From the NCBI GenBank assembly GCA_964629635.1, contig CAZVQS010000002.1:507918-571917 (forward strand): a stretch of 64,000 nt of DNA, in the 5' to 3' direction. The position numbers and the translations under genes are program-made. Shown in pieces: positions 33,466 to 41,200 of this stretch. Source of the DNA: YC2-FULL-38-9 sp964629635 (GTDB lineage Bacteria > Patescibacteriota > Microgenomatia > UBA1406 > GWC2-37-13). The notes beneath the pieces are model-generated. The model worked only from the letters and a program-made list of their open reading frames with translations, was not told where the DNA came from and searched no databases. The number at the start of each line of letters is the position of its first letter. Within the stretch, counting starts at the first letter, position 1.

Positions 33466-33777
33466 ATGAATAAACCGTTCAATGTCGCAAACCACATCTC
33501 TTATCAGGATGGCTCTGTCGTCAGCCGTGAAATCTCCAAGGGATCGGGAGGCACCATCACGCTTTTTGCATTCGACGCGGGACAGGGATTGAGCGAGCAT
33601 AAAACACCGTTTGAAGCGTTTGTCCACGTGATAGACGGCGAAGCGGAAATAACGGTAGGCGGGTCCAAACATACCGTCAAAACGGGAGAGATGATCCATA
33701 TGCCCGCCAACGTTCCCCATGCGCTCCAGGCAGCAAGCCGGTTCAAGATGTTGCTTGTCATGATGAGAAAAACCTGA
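33466..33777 (+). CDS. Small cupin-domain protein
   Basis: 103 residues from the ATG at 33466 (TTATAA box six bases before). The two cupin motifs are visible: GQGLSEHKTPFEAFVHVIDGEAEI and HMPANVPHALQA, with the metal-binding His/Glu set partly present (H in EHK, E in FEA, H in PHA). It is a single-domain bicupin-like barrel of unknown substrate, often involved in small-molecule stress responses. Confidence 0.85.
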   Translation: MNKPFNVANHISYQDGSVVSREISKGSGGTITLFAFDAGQGLSEHKTPFEAFVHVIDGEAEITVGGSKHTVKTGEMIHMPANVPHALQAASRFKMLLVMMRKT

Positions 33778-33795
33778 CAATGCTATACTGAATGA

Positions 33796-34530
33796 ATGAT
33801 ACGCGTTGCGGCAACGGGAGGAAAAATTCTCTTGTCTATTTTTTTCCTCGGCTTCATATATATCCTTATACTCATCCGCCCGCATCTTTTTTTTAGACAT
33901 AAATTCACAATCGGCGATACAACCGTTTATTCCACCGAGGATATTCCCGTTCGGGAAATGACTGCCATCGCCCAGGATGCAATGAAGCGCGTGGAGAAAT
34001 CGTCGATTTACCTGCCGATGAAACACGAGTTTTTCATCGTCAACCACCCCTATCTCTGGGCGTTCCTTGCGAACAGAAACAGGGGGGCAAGCGGCCTGAA
34101 CTACACGATTTTCAACCATAACGTTTTCCTGCGCAAGGCTGACATCAAAAAAAACCAGCTGTTCGGCGCATCCGGCAAACCGGCGCGCGGTGACCGGACG
34201 CTTGCGTATTTCATGGCGCACGAGATGACCCATACGTTTGAGTTCCATGCCATGCCCTGGTACAAATACCCGGTCAATACGAACTGGATCCTGGAAGGTT
34301 ATGCCGAATACGTCGCGCACGGTTCCGAACCGTATGAAAAAGCGCTTAACCGGTACCTCAATGTCCGCGAAAACAAAGGGGAGAAATACTATACCAGGGT
34401 CAGGACCATGATCGCATACCTCCTGGAAAAAGAACACGCTTCGGTACCCGACCTCTGGGAACGGGTCGGGGAATATGATGCGGTTTTGAAAAAAGCGATA
34501 CCGGATGACAAACCACTGATGGACGAATAA
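33796..34530 (+). CDS. Membrane-anchored HExxH metallopeptidase
   Basis: 244 residues with one N-terminal helix (10-28). The zinc motif AHEMTHTFEF (HExxH) is followed 30 residues later by EGYAEYVAHG, whose Glu would be the third ligand, as in gluzincins. The domain lies outside the membrane. The target is unknown; a role in trimming surface proteins or peptidoglycan crosslinks is possible. TATACT at 33784-33789 ends exactly 7 bases before the ATG (leaderless). Confidence 0.75.
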   Translation: MIRVAATGGKILLSIFFLGFIYILILIRPHLFFRHKFTIGDTTVYSTEDIPVREMTAIAQDAMKRVEKSSIYLPMKHEFFIVNHPYLWAFLANRNRGASGLNYTIFNHNVFLRKADIKKNQLFGASGKPARGDRTLAYFMAHEMTHTFEFHAMPWYKYPVNTNWILEGYAEYVAHGSEPYEKALNRYLNVRENKGEKYYTRVRTMIAYLLEKEHASVPDLWERVGEYDAVLKKAIPDDKPLMDE

Positions 34531-34539
34531 ACGATGCTT

Positions 34540-34572
34540 AAAAAAAATACCCGCCCTTTTCAGGACGGGTAT
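34540..34572 (-). terminator. Rho-independent terminator (minus strand)
   Basis: ATACCCGCCC-TTTTCA-GGACGGGTAT forms a ten-position stem with one mismatch. On the minus strand it is followed by a run of seven T, so it ends the histone-like gene at 34590-34718; the plus-strand gene ending at 34530 may use the same stem. Confidence 0.85.
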
Positions 34573-34589
34573 TCGTATTGTCGATGAGG

Positions 34590-34718
34590 TTATTTCCGTT
34601 TTGCCGTTTTCTTTGCGGCTTTTTTTACGGTTTTTTTTGCGACTTTTTTAGTTGCCTTGCGGACAACTTTTTTCGCAACTTTCTTCACCTTCCGAGCCAC
34701 CGTCTTCTTTTTCTTCAT
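34590..34718 (-). CDS. Lysine-rich histone H1-like nucleoid peptide, 42 aa
   Basis: A short gene made almost only of Lys, Ala, Val, Thr and Arg: it begins MKKKKTVARKVKKVAKK and continues with KKxAKK repeats to the end, 24 Lys/Arg in 42 residues. This is the composition of histone H1 tails and bacterial Hc1/AlgP-type DNA-binding tails, so it probably coats DNA or RNA. A good terminator follows on the same strand, and a TATAGT box lies upstream near 34740, supporting a real transcription unit. Confidence 0.75.
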   Translation of the reverse strand: MKKKKTVARKVKKVAKKVVRKATKKVAKKTVKKAAKKTAKRK

Positions 34719-34900
34719 ACGAAAAATAAAAATGATAACTATATTTAACAGTATCAGGTTTCTTCAACTATGACAAGTACATTTTTCGCCATTTCTTATT
34801 ACTGTCTTCTCAATGGCCTCTTAATGGATCCTTCCGGTGGTTAAGTAAACTTTTCGTATCAAGTGATAAGTTGCACTATGAAAGGAGGTGACACAACCAT

Positions 34901-35149
34901 ATGGACCTTTTAGTCATGATTCTTTTAGGTGGAATAGCCGGATGGATCGCATCAATGCTCATGGGGGCGGGGGGCGGACTTGTCTGGAATATCGTGATGG
35001 GCATCGTCGGCGCCGTTATCGGTGGATTTATCATGAACGCGCTTGGACAACCGGGCGTTACCGGTTTCAATCTGTACAGCATTATCGTCGCCGTGATAGG
35101 TGCGGCCGTCGCCATTTATATCGGAAGGCTTTTGCGCAGGACAGCTTGA
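34901..35149 (+). CDS. GlsB/YeaQ/YmgE family membrane protein
   Basis: 82 residues, three helices. GGIAGWIASMLMGAGGGL, NIVMGIVGAVIGGFIMNALG and IIVAVIGAAVAIYIGRLLRR are the conserved Gly-rich repeats of this 'transglycosylase-associated' stress-protein family. Function unclear; homologues respond to acid and envelope stress. AAAGGAGGTGA, a near-full match to the anti-Shine-Dalgarno, precedes the ATG by ten bases, unlike the leaderless genes around it. Confidence 0.92.
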   Translation: MDLLVMILLGGIAGWIASMLMGAGGGLVWNIVMGIVGAVIGGFIMNALGQPGVTGFNLYSIIVAVIGAAVAIYIGRLLRRTA

Positions 35150-35252
35150 GAATTATGGGCGGCCTGGGTATTGTCGCAATGAAGCAATTCAACATATTGC
35201 AGGAATTTTCTCATAGATGAGCTCATTGGGAATATCCCAGGCCGATATCCTT

Positions 35253-35900
35253 TCATATTCTCCGGTTCATGGGACCGCTCCTGCCGTTCATTCTGGGTTT
35301 GGATGCAGCGGAATGGGTAACGGTATGCCTGTCTCCTTTGAATATATTTCCCTTCTGAGGTATTTGGCGTTTGGGAAGATTTCCCAGCTGTTGGTCGAAC
35401 CGGAATCCCGGAGTCAGGAATTCCTTCAGCTTACGGGCGTCCCTGCTGTCAACGAGGCAACCGTCCAGATCGACGCCGACTATTCCGCCGTCCTGCAAGC
35501 GGGCAAGCGGCAGGAATACGTCCACATCCGGATGAACAAGCGTGGCGTTTCCGTTTTCCGACGGTATTTCGACTTCATTGAGCGATCCGTCACTATTGGC
35601 TTTGAACGTCTCCGATCCGGAAAACAGTTGGGTTTCAATCGAAAGGAGGTTGGGGTCCTTTGGGTCCCTGCGTTCGAAATATATCCAGATGGTTGCATTC
35701 GGATTCGTCCGTTTATCGACGAATTCTTCCGGCGCGGAGCAAATAATCACCGGGCTTTGTTCAACCGCAGGACTCTCCTTGGTTTCGGCAGATGCGGTTT
35801 CTGTTGGACGGACTGTTTCAATGGGGGAGCATGAGGCAAGCAGCAGACTGGCGACAAGCAGCGCATTCGTTCTATTCATCCACTTCGGAGATTCGCTCAT
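35253..35900 (-). CDS. Lipoprotein with HAD-like residues, unknown function
   Basis: About 215 residues. A lipoprotein signal (NALLVASLLLASCS) places the lipid-bearing Cys near residue 24. The mature part starts with a Thr/Glu-rich linker, then a domain with two more Cys (VIICSAPEEF and DLDGCLVDSRD). The GVDLDGCLVD string resembles the HAD motif DxDG, but the other HAD motifs are not visible, so this is likely coincidence. A TAAAAT box lies 7-8 bases before the ATG at 35900; an ATG at 35909 is also possible. Confidence 0.65.
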   Translation of the reverse strand: MSESPKWMNRTNALLVASLLLASCSPIETVRPTETASAETKESPAVEQSPVIICSAPEEFVDKRTNPNATIWIYFERRDPKDPNLLSIETQLFSGSETFKANSDGSLNEVEIPSENGNATLVHPDVDVFLPLARLQDGGIVGVDLDGCLVDSRDARKLKEFLTPGFRFDQQLGNLPKRQIPQKGNIFKGDRHTVTHSAASKPRMNGRSGPMNRRI

Positions 35901-35980
35901 TACGGTCATTTTACCCGTCCTCCGTAAGAAAGCCGTAACAAAGCTTGATGACGTACTCTTCTTTGATATACTACTCCTAT

Positions 35981-36397
35981 ATGGTCATACTGTTCGTTTC
36001 CCGCAAAAACATATGCAGAAGCCAGATGGCTGAGGAACTTTTCAACAATCTTGATACCGGCCACATCGGACTGAGCGCGGGAACGGACGCCGGCGCCTAC
36101 AAAGACAAAAAACTGGCCGATATTTCTCCGGAAACGGTCGAAGCACTCAAGGACAAGGGCATTGATGCGTCCAAAAAAACGCCTATTCCTCTCACCGAAG
36201 AGCTTGCCGCATTCGCACAGAAGATAATCGTACTCTCGGACCGGAAACACGTGCCCGCATACGTCACCCGTTCGGAAAAGACCGAATACTGGGATATCGA
36301 AAATCCTGAAGGCAAGGACTACGAATTCCTTATGCTCGTGCGTGCACGCATCGAACGGCTGGTCACCGATCTCTCTGCAAAAATTCCCGCTGCCTGA
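35981..36397 (+). CDS. LMW-PTP/ArsC-like protein with Ser for the catalytic Cys
   Basis: 138 residues. The N-terminal P-loop reads ILFVSRKNICRSQMAEE. In low-molecular-weight phosphatases and thioredoxin-linked arsenate reductases the loop is C-x5-R-S; here the first position is Ser (codon TCC), while the second Cys, Arg and Ser are kept. The Asp loop region near TEYWDIENPEGKDYE matches the DP motif only loosely (DIENP). It is therefore probably a binding or regulatory pseudo-phosphatase rather than an active enzyme. TATACT at 35967-35972 predicts a two-base leader. Confidence 0.78.
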   Translation: MVILFVSRKNICRSQMAEELFNNLDTGHIGLSAGTDAGAYKDKKLADISPETVEALKDKGIDASKKTPIPLTEELAAFAQKIIVLSDRKHVPAYVTRSEKTEYWDIENPEGKDYEFLMLVRARIERLVTDLSAKIPAA

Positions 36398-36439
36398 CGG
36401 CTTCTTGCATACTGTTCCCGAAAATGGAATAATGATGAA

Positions 36440-36994
36440 ATGACGGGTAAAATTGCATATGCCGACGACGACCGCGAACCGGTTTCGTATCTCCTCAAAC
36501 TGCGTCTTCCCTCCCTGTTTATCGGACTGGTACTGGGCATGTCTTTGTCTTTTGTGACTTCGCGCTTCGAACAGGTGCTTGCGGAAAACATACAGGTTGC
36601 CTATTTCATACCGTTCATCGTGTATCTGGCAGATGCGGTCGGAACCCAAACGCAAAATATATATACACGCGACCTCCGCACCGGACAAGCAAGTTTCAAG
36701 AAATACCTCCTCAAGGAATCGGTGCTGGGCATCATGCTCGGACTCATGTTCAGCTTTATCACAATACCCATCACCCTCGTTTGGTTCGGATCGTTCAAAC
36801 TCGCCGCATCCGTGAGTATTGCGACATTTGGCGCGGTTTCGACCGCCCCGCTTATTGCGCTTCTCATCACGGAACTTTTGGAACTGGAACATACGGATCC
36901 GGCTGTCGGCGCGGGGCCGCTTGCAACCGTTATCCAGGATACCGTCAGCGTGCTCATTTACGGTCTTGCCGCCAGCGCTATCCTGCTCTCATAA
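36440..36994 (+). CDS. MgtE-type Mg2+/cation channel, membrane domain only
   Basis: 184 residues, about five helices. RLPSLFIGLVLG, the pore-lining VGTQTQNIYTRDL (compare GNxGxQ in MgtE) and HTDPAVGAGPLATVIQDTVSVLIYG (compare DPAVASGPFxTTxxD) match the SLC41/MgtE integral domain. The cytosolic N and CBS domains that gate MgtE are missing; only a 20-residue N-tail precedes the membrane part. It may transport Mg2+ or another divalent ion without the usual sensor. AATAAT ends exactly 7 bases before the ATG. Confidence 0.8.
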   Translation: MTGKIAYADDDREPVSYLLKLRLPSLFIGLVLGMSLSFVTSRFEQVLAENIQVAYFIPFIVYLADAVGTQTQNIYTRDLRTGQASFKKYLLKESVLGIMLGLMFSFITIPITLVWFGSFKLAASVSIATFGAVSTAPLIALLITELLELEHTDPAVGAGPLATVIQDTVSVLIYGLAASAILLS

Positions 36995-37019
36995 AAAAGG
37001 GGCCGAATTAACGGCCCCC
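36993..37019 (-). terminator. Rho-independent terminator (minus strand)
   Basis: GGGGCCG-AATTAA-CGGCCCC, a perfect seven-pair stem, followed on the minus strand by six T. It ends the gene at 37041-37529 and may also serve the plus-strand MgtE-like gene. Confidence 0.88.
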
Positions 37020-37040
37020 TGTCAAAGGCTCGGGTACGGC

Positions 37041-37529
37041 TCACCGTTTCCCGAAAAATGATGCCCATAAATTGTCCCAGCCGGTTTTGGTCTGGTCACC
37101 GAACGATTTCCACTGTTCGTAAAACGAATCCGTCATCGCCTTCCATTTTTCCAGATTGGCATCATACAGGTTTTTCCTGTTCTGGATGATGGTCGGGATA
37201 AGGGTTATCCGCTCCTGCGGCGTTTTCCCTTTCAGCATTTCTTTCGTTTCGTTCCTGAACTGTTCTTTGCTATCCCTGATCGTTTCCCTCAATTCCTTCT
37301 TTTCGTTTTTCATGCCTTCCTTCAACTCCTTGCGCTCTTCCCTGTTTTCTTCCTTCATTTTTTTCATCTCCTCGCGCCATTTTCCGGCCTCCGATGAAAC
37401 GGATGAACTGGAAGACGACTGCGAACTTGAGGACGATGCGGAAGAGGAAGACGCTTCCTCAGCGAAAACATGAACGGGAACCGCAAATGCTGCAATTAAC
37501 AAAGCGAACGCGAGAATCGAGTTTCTCAT
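37041..37529 (-). CDS. Secreted coiled-coil protein with Ser-rich linker
   Basis: 162 residues: a cleavable signal peptide (SILAFALLIAAFAVPVHVFAEE), a Ser-only stretch of about 25 residues, a highly charged Glu/Lys coiled coil (about 50-105) and a Trp-containing amphipathic end (WKSFGDQTKTGWDNLWASFFG). No family recognised. It looks like an exported, possibly periplasmic or surface, filament or chaperone-like protein. Confidence 0.7.
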   Translation of the reverse strand: MRNSILAFALLIAAFAVPVHVFAEEASSSSASSSSSQSSSSSSVSSEAGKWREEMKKMKEENREERKELKEGMKNEKKELRETIRDSKEQFRNETKEMLKGKTPQERITLIPTIIQNRKNLYDANLEKWKAMTDSFYEQWKSFGDQTKTGWDNLWASFFGKR

Positions 37530-37600
37530 ACTGGAAAAATCAATTGGTAATGCAACCGGTTACCAATGACTATGCAGCGTCCGTCAAATAGTTTCAAAGA

Positions 37601-38335
37601 TCACATGCGCCTCCCGCCGAATACGAGATCCACGCTCGTACCGTTCACGCCGATACCGACATCGGTCCAATCTCCGCTCAGCTGGTTGTTGTCATGGGGC
37701 GCGTCGCCGGCAAACACCCATTCGATAAGATGGGTGCCGCTCAACTTATACCCTTTGCTTGCGTTTTCGCCGAGAGCCCAGAAGCCGAGCTTTTTCCGGT
37801 TGTCCCCGTTGTTCACGTAATCGAGAAAACCCCGATGTTCGTCAAGGCCGGTGGACTCGAAATAATTGGCCCGTTCAATCGCGAACGATGCAAGGTTATT
37901 GTCCCAATTAAGCGCATGGATTCCCTTGCCGGTCCGGTATCTGTTAAGCGCATCGAATATTTCCTGCGCACTTGCCATCGAAGCATCGTCTTGCACATCC
38001 ATCGTGTATCCGTATTCAGACCCTTCCACTTTCCGCGCCACGCCGTATTTTTGTTCCTCCTGCGGGGCGGGGACTGCAGTCGGTGCGGCTGTCACAACGA
38101 CGGGAACCGGGGTTGCGGTCGGAGAGGGAGGAAGGGGAGTAGCGGTCGGGACCGCTGTGGGCGAGGGTGCCCGGGTGGGCGAGGGACTGGGGGTTGACGT
38201 AATGAACAACGCCGACTTTACCGTGAACTTCGGGAACTGCATCTGCGGCCTCAGGTAAAAAGGAACGCCGATGACGAAAAAGGGGAGGAACAGAAACATC
38301 CTGCGTTGAAAAAAACGGTGTATGCGGTTTCTCAT
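37601..38335 (-). CDS. CAP/SCP-domain protein, membrane-anchored
   Basis: 244 residues: an N-terminal helix (12-30), a Pro/Thr/Ser linker with PTA/PSP repeats (48-90), then a CAP domain (about 120-244). LNRYRTGKGIHALNWDNNLASFAIERANYF is CAP motif 1, HRGFLDYV supplies a cavity residue, WALGENAS and DWTDVGIGV are motifs 2 and 3. CAP proteins bind lipids, metals or act on the cell wall. The linker implies presentation through a thick wall or capsule. Confidence 0.87.
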   Translation of the reverse strand: MRNRIHRFFQRRMFLFLPFFVIGVPFYLRPQMQFPKFTVKSALFITSTPSPSPTRAPSPTAVPTATPLPPSPTATPVPVVVTAAPTAVPAPQEEQKYGVARKVEGSEYGYTMDVQDDASMASAQEIFDALNRYRTGKGIHALNWDNNLASFAIERANYFESTGLDEHRGFLDYVNNGDNRKKLGFWALGENASKGYKLSGTHLIEWVFAGDAPHDNNQLSGDWTDVGIGVNGTSVDLVFGGRRM

Positions 38336-38391
38336 CAGTAAGAATTATATGAGCAAAAAATCAAATTGCTGTAAGAATCCGTGTAAGAAAT

Positions 38392-38422
38392 ATTTGAAAC
38401 CTGGTTTCAAATTGTGTATGAT
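38392..38422 (+). promoter_or_regulatory. Fur-family operator over the fur-feo promoter
   Basis: ATTTGAAACC-T-GGTTTCAAAT (38392-38412) is a perfect 10-1-10 palindrome. The -35 TTGAAA (38394-38399) is inside it, then 17 bases and TATGAT (38417-38422), eight bases before the ATG. The placement on a promoter for a Fur protein and feoAB makes it the likely iron box, although the bases differ from the E. coli Fur consensus. Confidence 0.78.
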
Positions 38423-38429
38423 ATACCCC

Positions 38430-38873
38430 ATGGAAGAACGGGCTGCGCATACCGACAGATACATGGAGCCGTTGAAGAAATCGGGCAAGTACGACACGCG
38501 CCAGCGCAGGATCATACTGTCGATCATCAAGGATTCGGCGAACAAACACAGTTCTTTTGCCGATATCGCCAGGAAAACCAAACAGGTTGACCCGAAAATC
38601 GGGAAAGTAACCGTATACCGAACCCTTGCGCTTCTCGCCCTGCATGACGTCGTCACTTCATACGTCGACAAGAAGGGGATAACACGGTATGAGCTTCCCC
38701 GCCGCAAACATATCCATATAGCCTGCGACCGCTGCAATAAAATCCAGGAATATGCCAGCGACCGCATCGAATCCCTTATCCGGCGAGATCTGGCTGCGAG
38801 AAAATTCGATGATTCAAACTGCTCCATTCTTATTACCGCAACATGCGGGTATTGCCGGAAAAAGAAATCATGA
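38430..38873 (+). CDS. fur: Fur-family metalloregulator
   Basis: 147 residues. The winged-helix DNA-binding half (YDTRQRRIILSIIKDS ... GKVTVYRTLALLALHDVV) leads to the metal-binding half with HIHIACDRCNK (C99, C102) and TATCGYC (C139, C142), the structural zinc Cys4 site. Without alignment, Fur, PerR and Zur cannot be told apart; downstream feoA and feoB favour iron sensing. The start at 38430 is set by the promoter; earlier in-frame ATGs lie in or before the operator. The stop overlaps the feoA ATG. Confidence 0.9.
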   Translation: MEERAAHTDRYMEPLKKSGKYDTRQRRIILSIIKDSANKHSSFADIARKTKQVDPKIGKVTVYRTLALLALHDVVTSYVDKKGITRYELPRRKHIHIACDRCNKIQEYASDRIESLIRRDLAARKFDDSNCSILITATCGYCRKKKS

Positions 38874-39097
38874 GCCCCATAACCCATCTTCCAATGAACA
38901 CGCATGCCATAATCCGCTCGGTCAACGGAAGCGATACCGTCAGGAAGCGGCTTACCGGAATGGGTCTGGTCAAACGCGCCCGGGTACTAGTCATTCGCGC
39001 GTCACCGCACAGCGGGCTGGTCCTGATCAAGCACGGAAACAGGAGGCTCGCCATAAGATGCGGGAAATCCCTCCAGATCATCTGTTCCAAAATATGA
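38870..39097 (+). CDS. feoA: FeoA-like SH3-domain protein
   Basis: 75 residues. AIIRSVNGSDTVRKRLTGMGLVKRARVLVIRASPHSGLVLIKHGNRRLAIRCG is the FeoA SH3-like fold with the RLxxMGL motif and the terminal I-R strand. It helps FeoB take up Fe2+. It overlaps fur at the 5' end and feoB at the 3' end by ATGA, so the three are translationally coupled. Confidence 0.9.
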   Translation: MSPITHLPMNTHAIIRSVNGSDTVRKRLTGMGLVKRARVLVIRASPHSGLVLIKHGNRRLAIRCGKSLQIICSKI

Positions 39098-41028
39098 AAA
39101 AGGAAATCACCATCGCGCTCGTGGGCAATCCCAATGTCGGCAAAACCGCGCTCGTCAATTCGCTCGCCGGCTCAAAGCTGAAAATAGGCAATTGGCCGGG
39201 AGTGACGGTGGAAAAGAAAGAGGCTTCATTTATGCAGGAAGGCATCCTTATCCGCCTCATCGATCTCCCCGGTGCGTACAGCCTGAATACCTTGACGCAG
39301 GACGAGACCATAACAAAAAACTTCCTGCGGGCAAAAGACTACGATCTTATTCTCAATGTCATCGACGCCAACAACATCGAAACGAACCTGTACCTCACGT
39401 CCCAGCTTCTTGAAATCGGCAAACCCATGACGATCGCCATCAATTTCTGGGATGAGTTTACCCGGCAGGGAAACAAACTGGATATCCACAGGCTTTCCCG
39501 CGCGGCAGGGGTTCCCGTTCTCCCGATTGAGGCGATACGGAAAGATTCCAAATCCGCGCTTGTTAAAACGGCGCTGCATGCAGTCCGCTCACGTCTGCGG
39601 CCCAAGCGCATAACGGAGCAGGGGAAAGACAGGCATGGACAGATCCAAGTTTTGCTCAAGGACATGCTCGTTGCTTCACCAAATAGCCATAATTCCTTTA
39701 CCGACCGGGCCGATTCAATATTGCTTCATCCTGTAACCGGACTCCTGTCTTTTTTTGCGATCTTTTATACCATGTTCAAATTCACCTTCGACGGAAGCGC
39801 GCCGTTCGTACAGTGGATCGACGATTTTTTCAACATTTTTATCCGCAACCGGACGGGGGAGCTAATGGATATACTTAACGCGCCCGCCGTAATCCGCTCA
39901 TTTGTTTTTGAAGGTCTCGTCAAAGGTATCGGCACGGTCATGACATTCATCCCGCTCATGGCATTCCTGTATTTTTTCATTGCGGTCCTTGAGGAAAGCG
40001 GATATATCGCACGCGTTGCCTACCTGCTAGACGGATATATGCGCAGGATCGGCCTGCAGGGAAAGGCCTTCATTCCGCTTCTTGTAGGGCTCGGATGCAA
40101 CGTGCCGGGCGTGTACAGCACCCGGACCCTTGAGGAAGATACGGACAAGAAAACGATCGCATCCGTCATATCGTTCATGTCCTGCGGCGCTAAACTTCCC
40201 ATATACCTCCTGTTTGCCGGCGTTTTCTTTCCCCGGCATGCGCCTTTGGCAGCGGCACTTCTTTATCTCACCGGCATAATCGTTGCGCTCCTGTGGGCTT
40301 CCATCCTCAAAAAGTGGGTATTCGTGAACAAAACGGACAGCCTCATCATCGAGCTGCCCCAGTACCGTCTGCCGACCGCCGGGGTGCTCTGGAACTCGGT
40401 ACGCCTGAAAATCCGCTCATTCGTCAAACGGGCCGGAAGCGTCATCACCGCGGTCGTCATACTCATATGGGCGCTCACAAACCTCCCGTACGGAACGTCC
40501 GCCGAAAACAGCATGCTTTCCTCCGCCGCCAAAGCGGTATCACCGGTTTTCCGGCCGCTCGGGTGGGGAAACAGCTGGCGGGCTACCGCATCCATCATCC
40601 CCGGATTCCTGGCGAAGGAGGCGGTCATCGGCGCGCTTGCAACCACCTATGACATCGCCGCTCCCGCACCCGACGCGTCGGGGGTTGTGTTCATTTCCGA
40701 ACTCATAAACCAGGGCATTAGCCTCAAAGAGGCAATCATCGAATCAGGAACGTCAATCGCCTCCGGAATCGTACCCGGCGTTTTCGTGAACGGCGACCCC
40801 CAAAACGGCGCGCTGGTTTCGGCGCTGCGCACGGATTTCACCCCGCTTGCCGCCGCATCTTTTCTCGTCTTCAACCTGCTCCTCATGTCGTGCACCGCGG
40901 TGATGGGAGCGATCAAACAGGAATTCGGCATGAAATTCCTGCTGTTCACGCTCGTTTTGACGGGCTCGACCGCATACATAGTCAGTTTCGCAGTATACCA
41001 GTTGGGGATTGTCCTCGGTTTTACCTGA
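39094..41028 (+). CDS. feoB: Ferrous iron transporter FeoB
   Basis: 644 residues. The G domain has G1 GNPNVGKTAL, G2 GVTVEKK, G3 DLPGAYSL and a changed G4, NFWDE instead of NxxD, which may alter GTP specificity or turnover. The membrane part has two Gate repeats: GLGCNVPGVYSTRTLEEDTDKK with FMSCGAKLPIYLLFAG, and FLAKEAVIGALATTY later. It imports Fe2+ under low oxygen. At 644 residues it is somewhat shorter than typical FeoB. I use the ATG at 39094 because the frame further upstream runs through feoA. Confidence 0.95.
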   Translation: MKKEITIALVGNPNVGKTALVNSLAGSKLKIGNWPGVTVEKKEASFMQEGILIRLIDLPGAYSLNTLTQDETITKNFLRAKDYDLILNVIDANNIETNLYLTSQLLEIGKPMTIAINFWDEFTRQGNKLDIHRLSRAAGVPVLPIEAIRKDSKSALVKTALHAVRSRLRPKRITEQGKDRHGQIQVLLKDMLVASPNSHNSFTDRADSILLHPVTGLLSFFAIFYTMFKFTFDGSAPFVQWIDDFFNIFIRNRTGELMDILNAPAVIRSFVFEGLVKGIGTVMTFIPLMAFLYFFIAVLEESGYIARVAYLLDGYMRRIGLQGKAFIPLLVGLGCNVPGVYSTRTLEEDTDKKTIASVISFMSCGAKLPIYLLFAGVFFPRHAPLAAALLYLTGIIVALLWASILKKWVFVNKTDSLIIELPQYRLPTAGVLWNSVRLKIRSFVKRAGSVITAVVILIWALTNLPYGTSAENSMLSSAAKAVSPVFRPLGWGNSWRATASIIPGFLAKEAVIGALATTYDIAAPAPDASGVVFISELINQGISLKEAIIESGTSIASGIVPGVFVNGDPQNGALVSALRTDFTPLAAASFLVFNLLLMSCTAVMGAIKQEFGMKFLLFTLVLTGSTAYIVSFAVYQLGIVLGFT

Positions 41029-41029
41029 T

Positions 41030-41158
41030 ATGGAAAACATGTTTCTCGGTGGGATCGCGATCGCGGCCCTCCTATACCTCTGGCGTTTTTTCCGCAAAGC
41101 TTCGGGAAAAGACAAGTGCGCCGATTGTTCATCATCGCCATCATGCAGGCGAAAATAA
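41030..41158 (+). CDS. FeoB-associated Cys-rich membrane peptide, 42 aa
   Basis: It starts two bases after the feoB stop. One helix (FLGGIAIAALLYLWRFF), then a basic stretch and a Cys tail (KDKCADCSSSPSCRRK). This is the layout of the small Cys-rich proteins found after feoB in many bacteria, thought to help iron handling at the cytosolic face. Its position and Cys spacing support the call despite the short length. Confidence 0.82.
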   Translation: MENMFLGGIAIAALLYLWRFFRKASGKDKCADCSSSPSCRRK

Positions 41159-41200
41159 CAAGCCTCCCTTCAGGCTGGTATGCTATCATGAATAGTTGTT

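Noticed and set aside
33418..34437. Open frame of 339 residues on the minus strand
   Set aside because: It covers the cupin and HExxH metallopeptidase genes on the other strand, both with clear motifs and promoters. A mirror-frame effect.
35217..35834. Open frame of 205 residues on the plus strand
   Set aside because: It lies opposite the lipoprotein gene 35253-35900, which has a proper lipobox; no motif on the plus strand.
35253..35900. HAD phosphatase function for the lipoprotein (DLDGCLVD string)
   Set aside because: The other HAD motifs are not visible and the string is far from the N-terminus of the domain; treated as coincidence.
35906..36892. Open frame of 328 residues on the minus strand
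   Set aside because: It is antisense to the LMW-PTP-like and MgtE-like genes; His/Arg/Cys-rich composition typical of a shadow frame.
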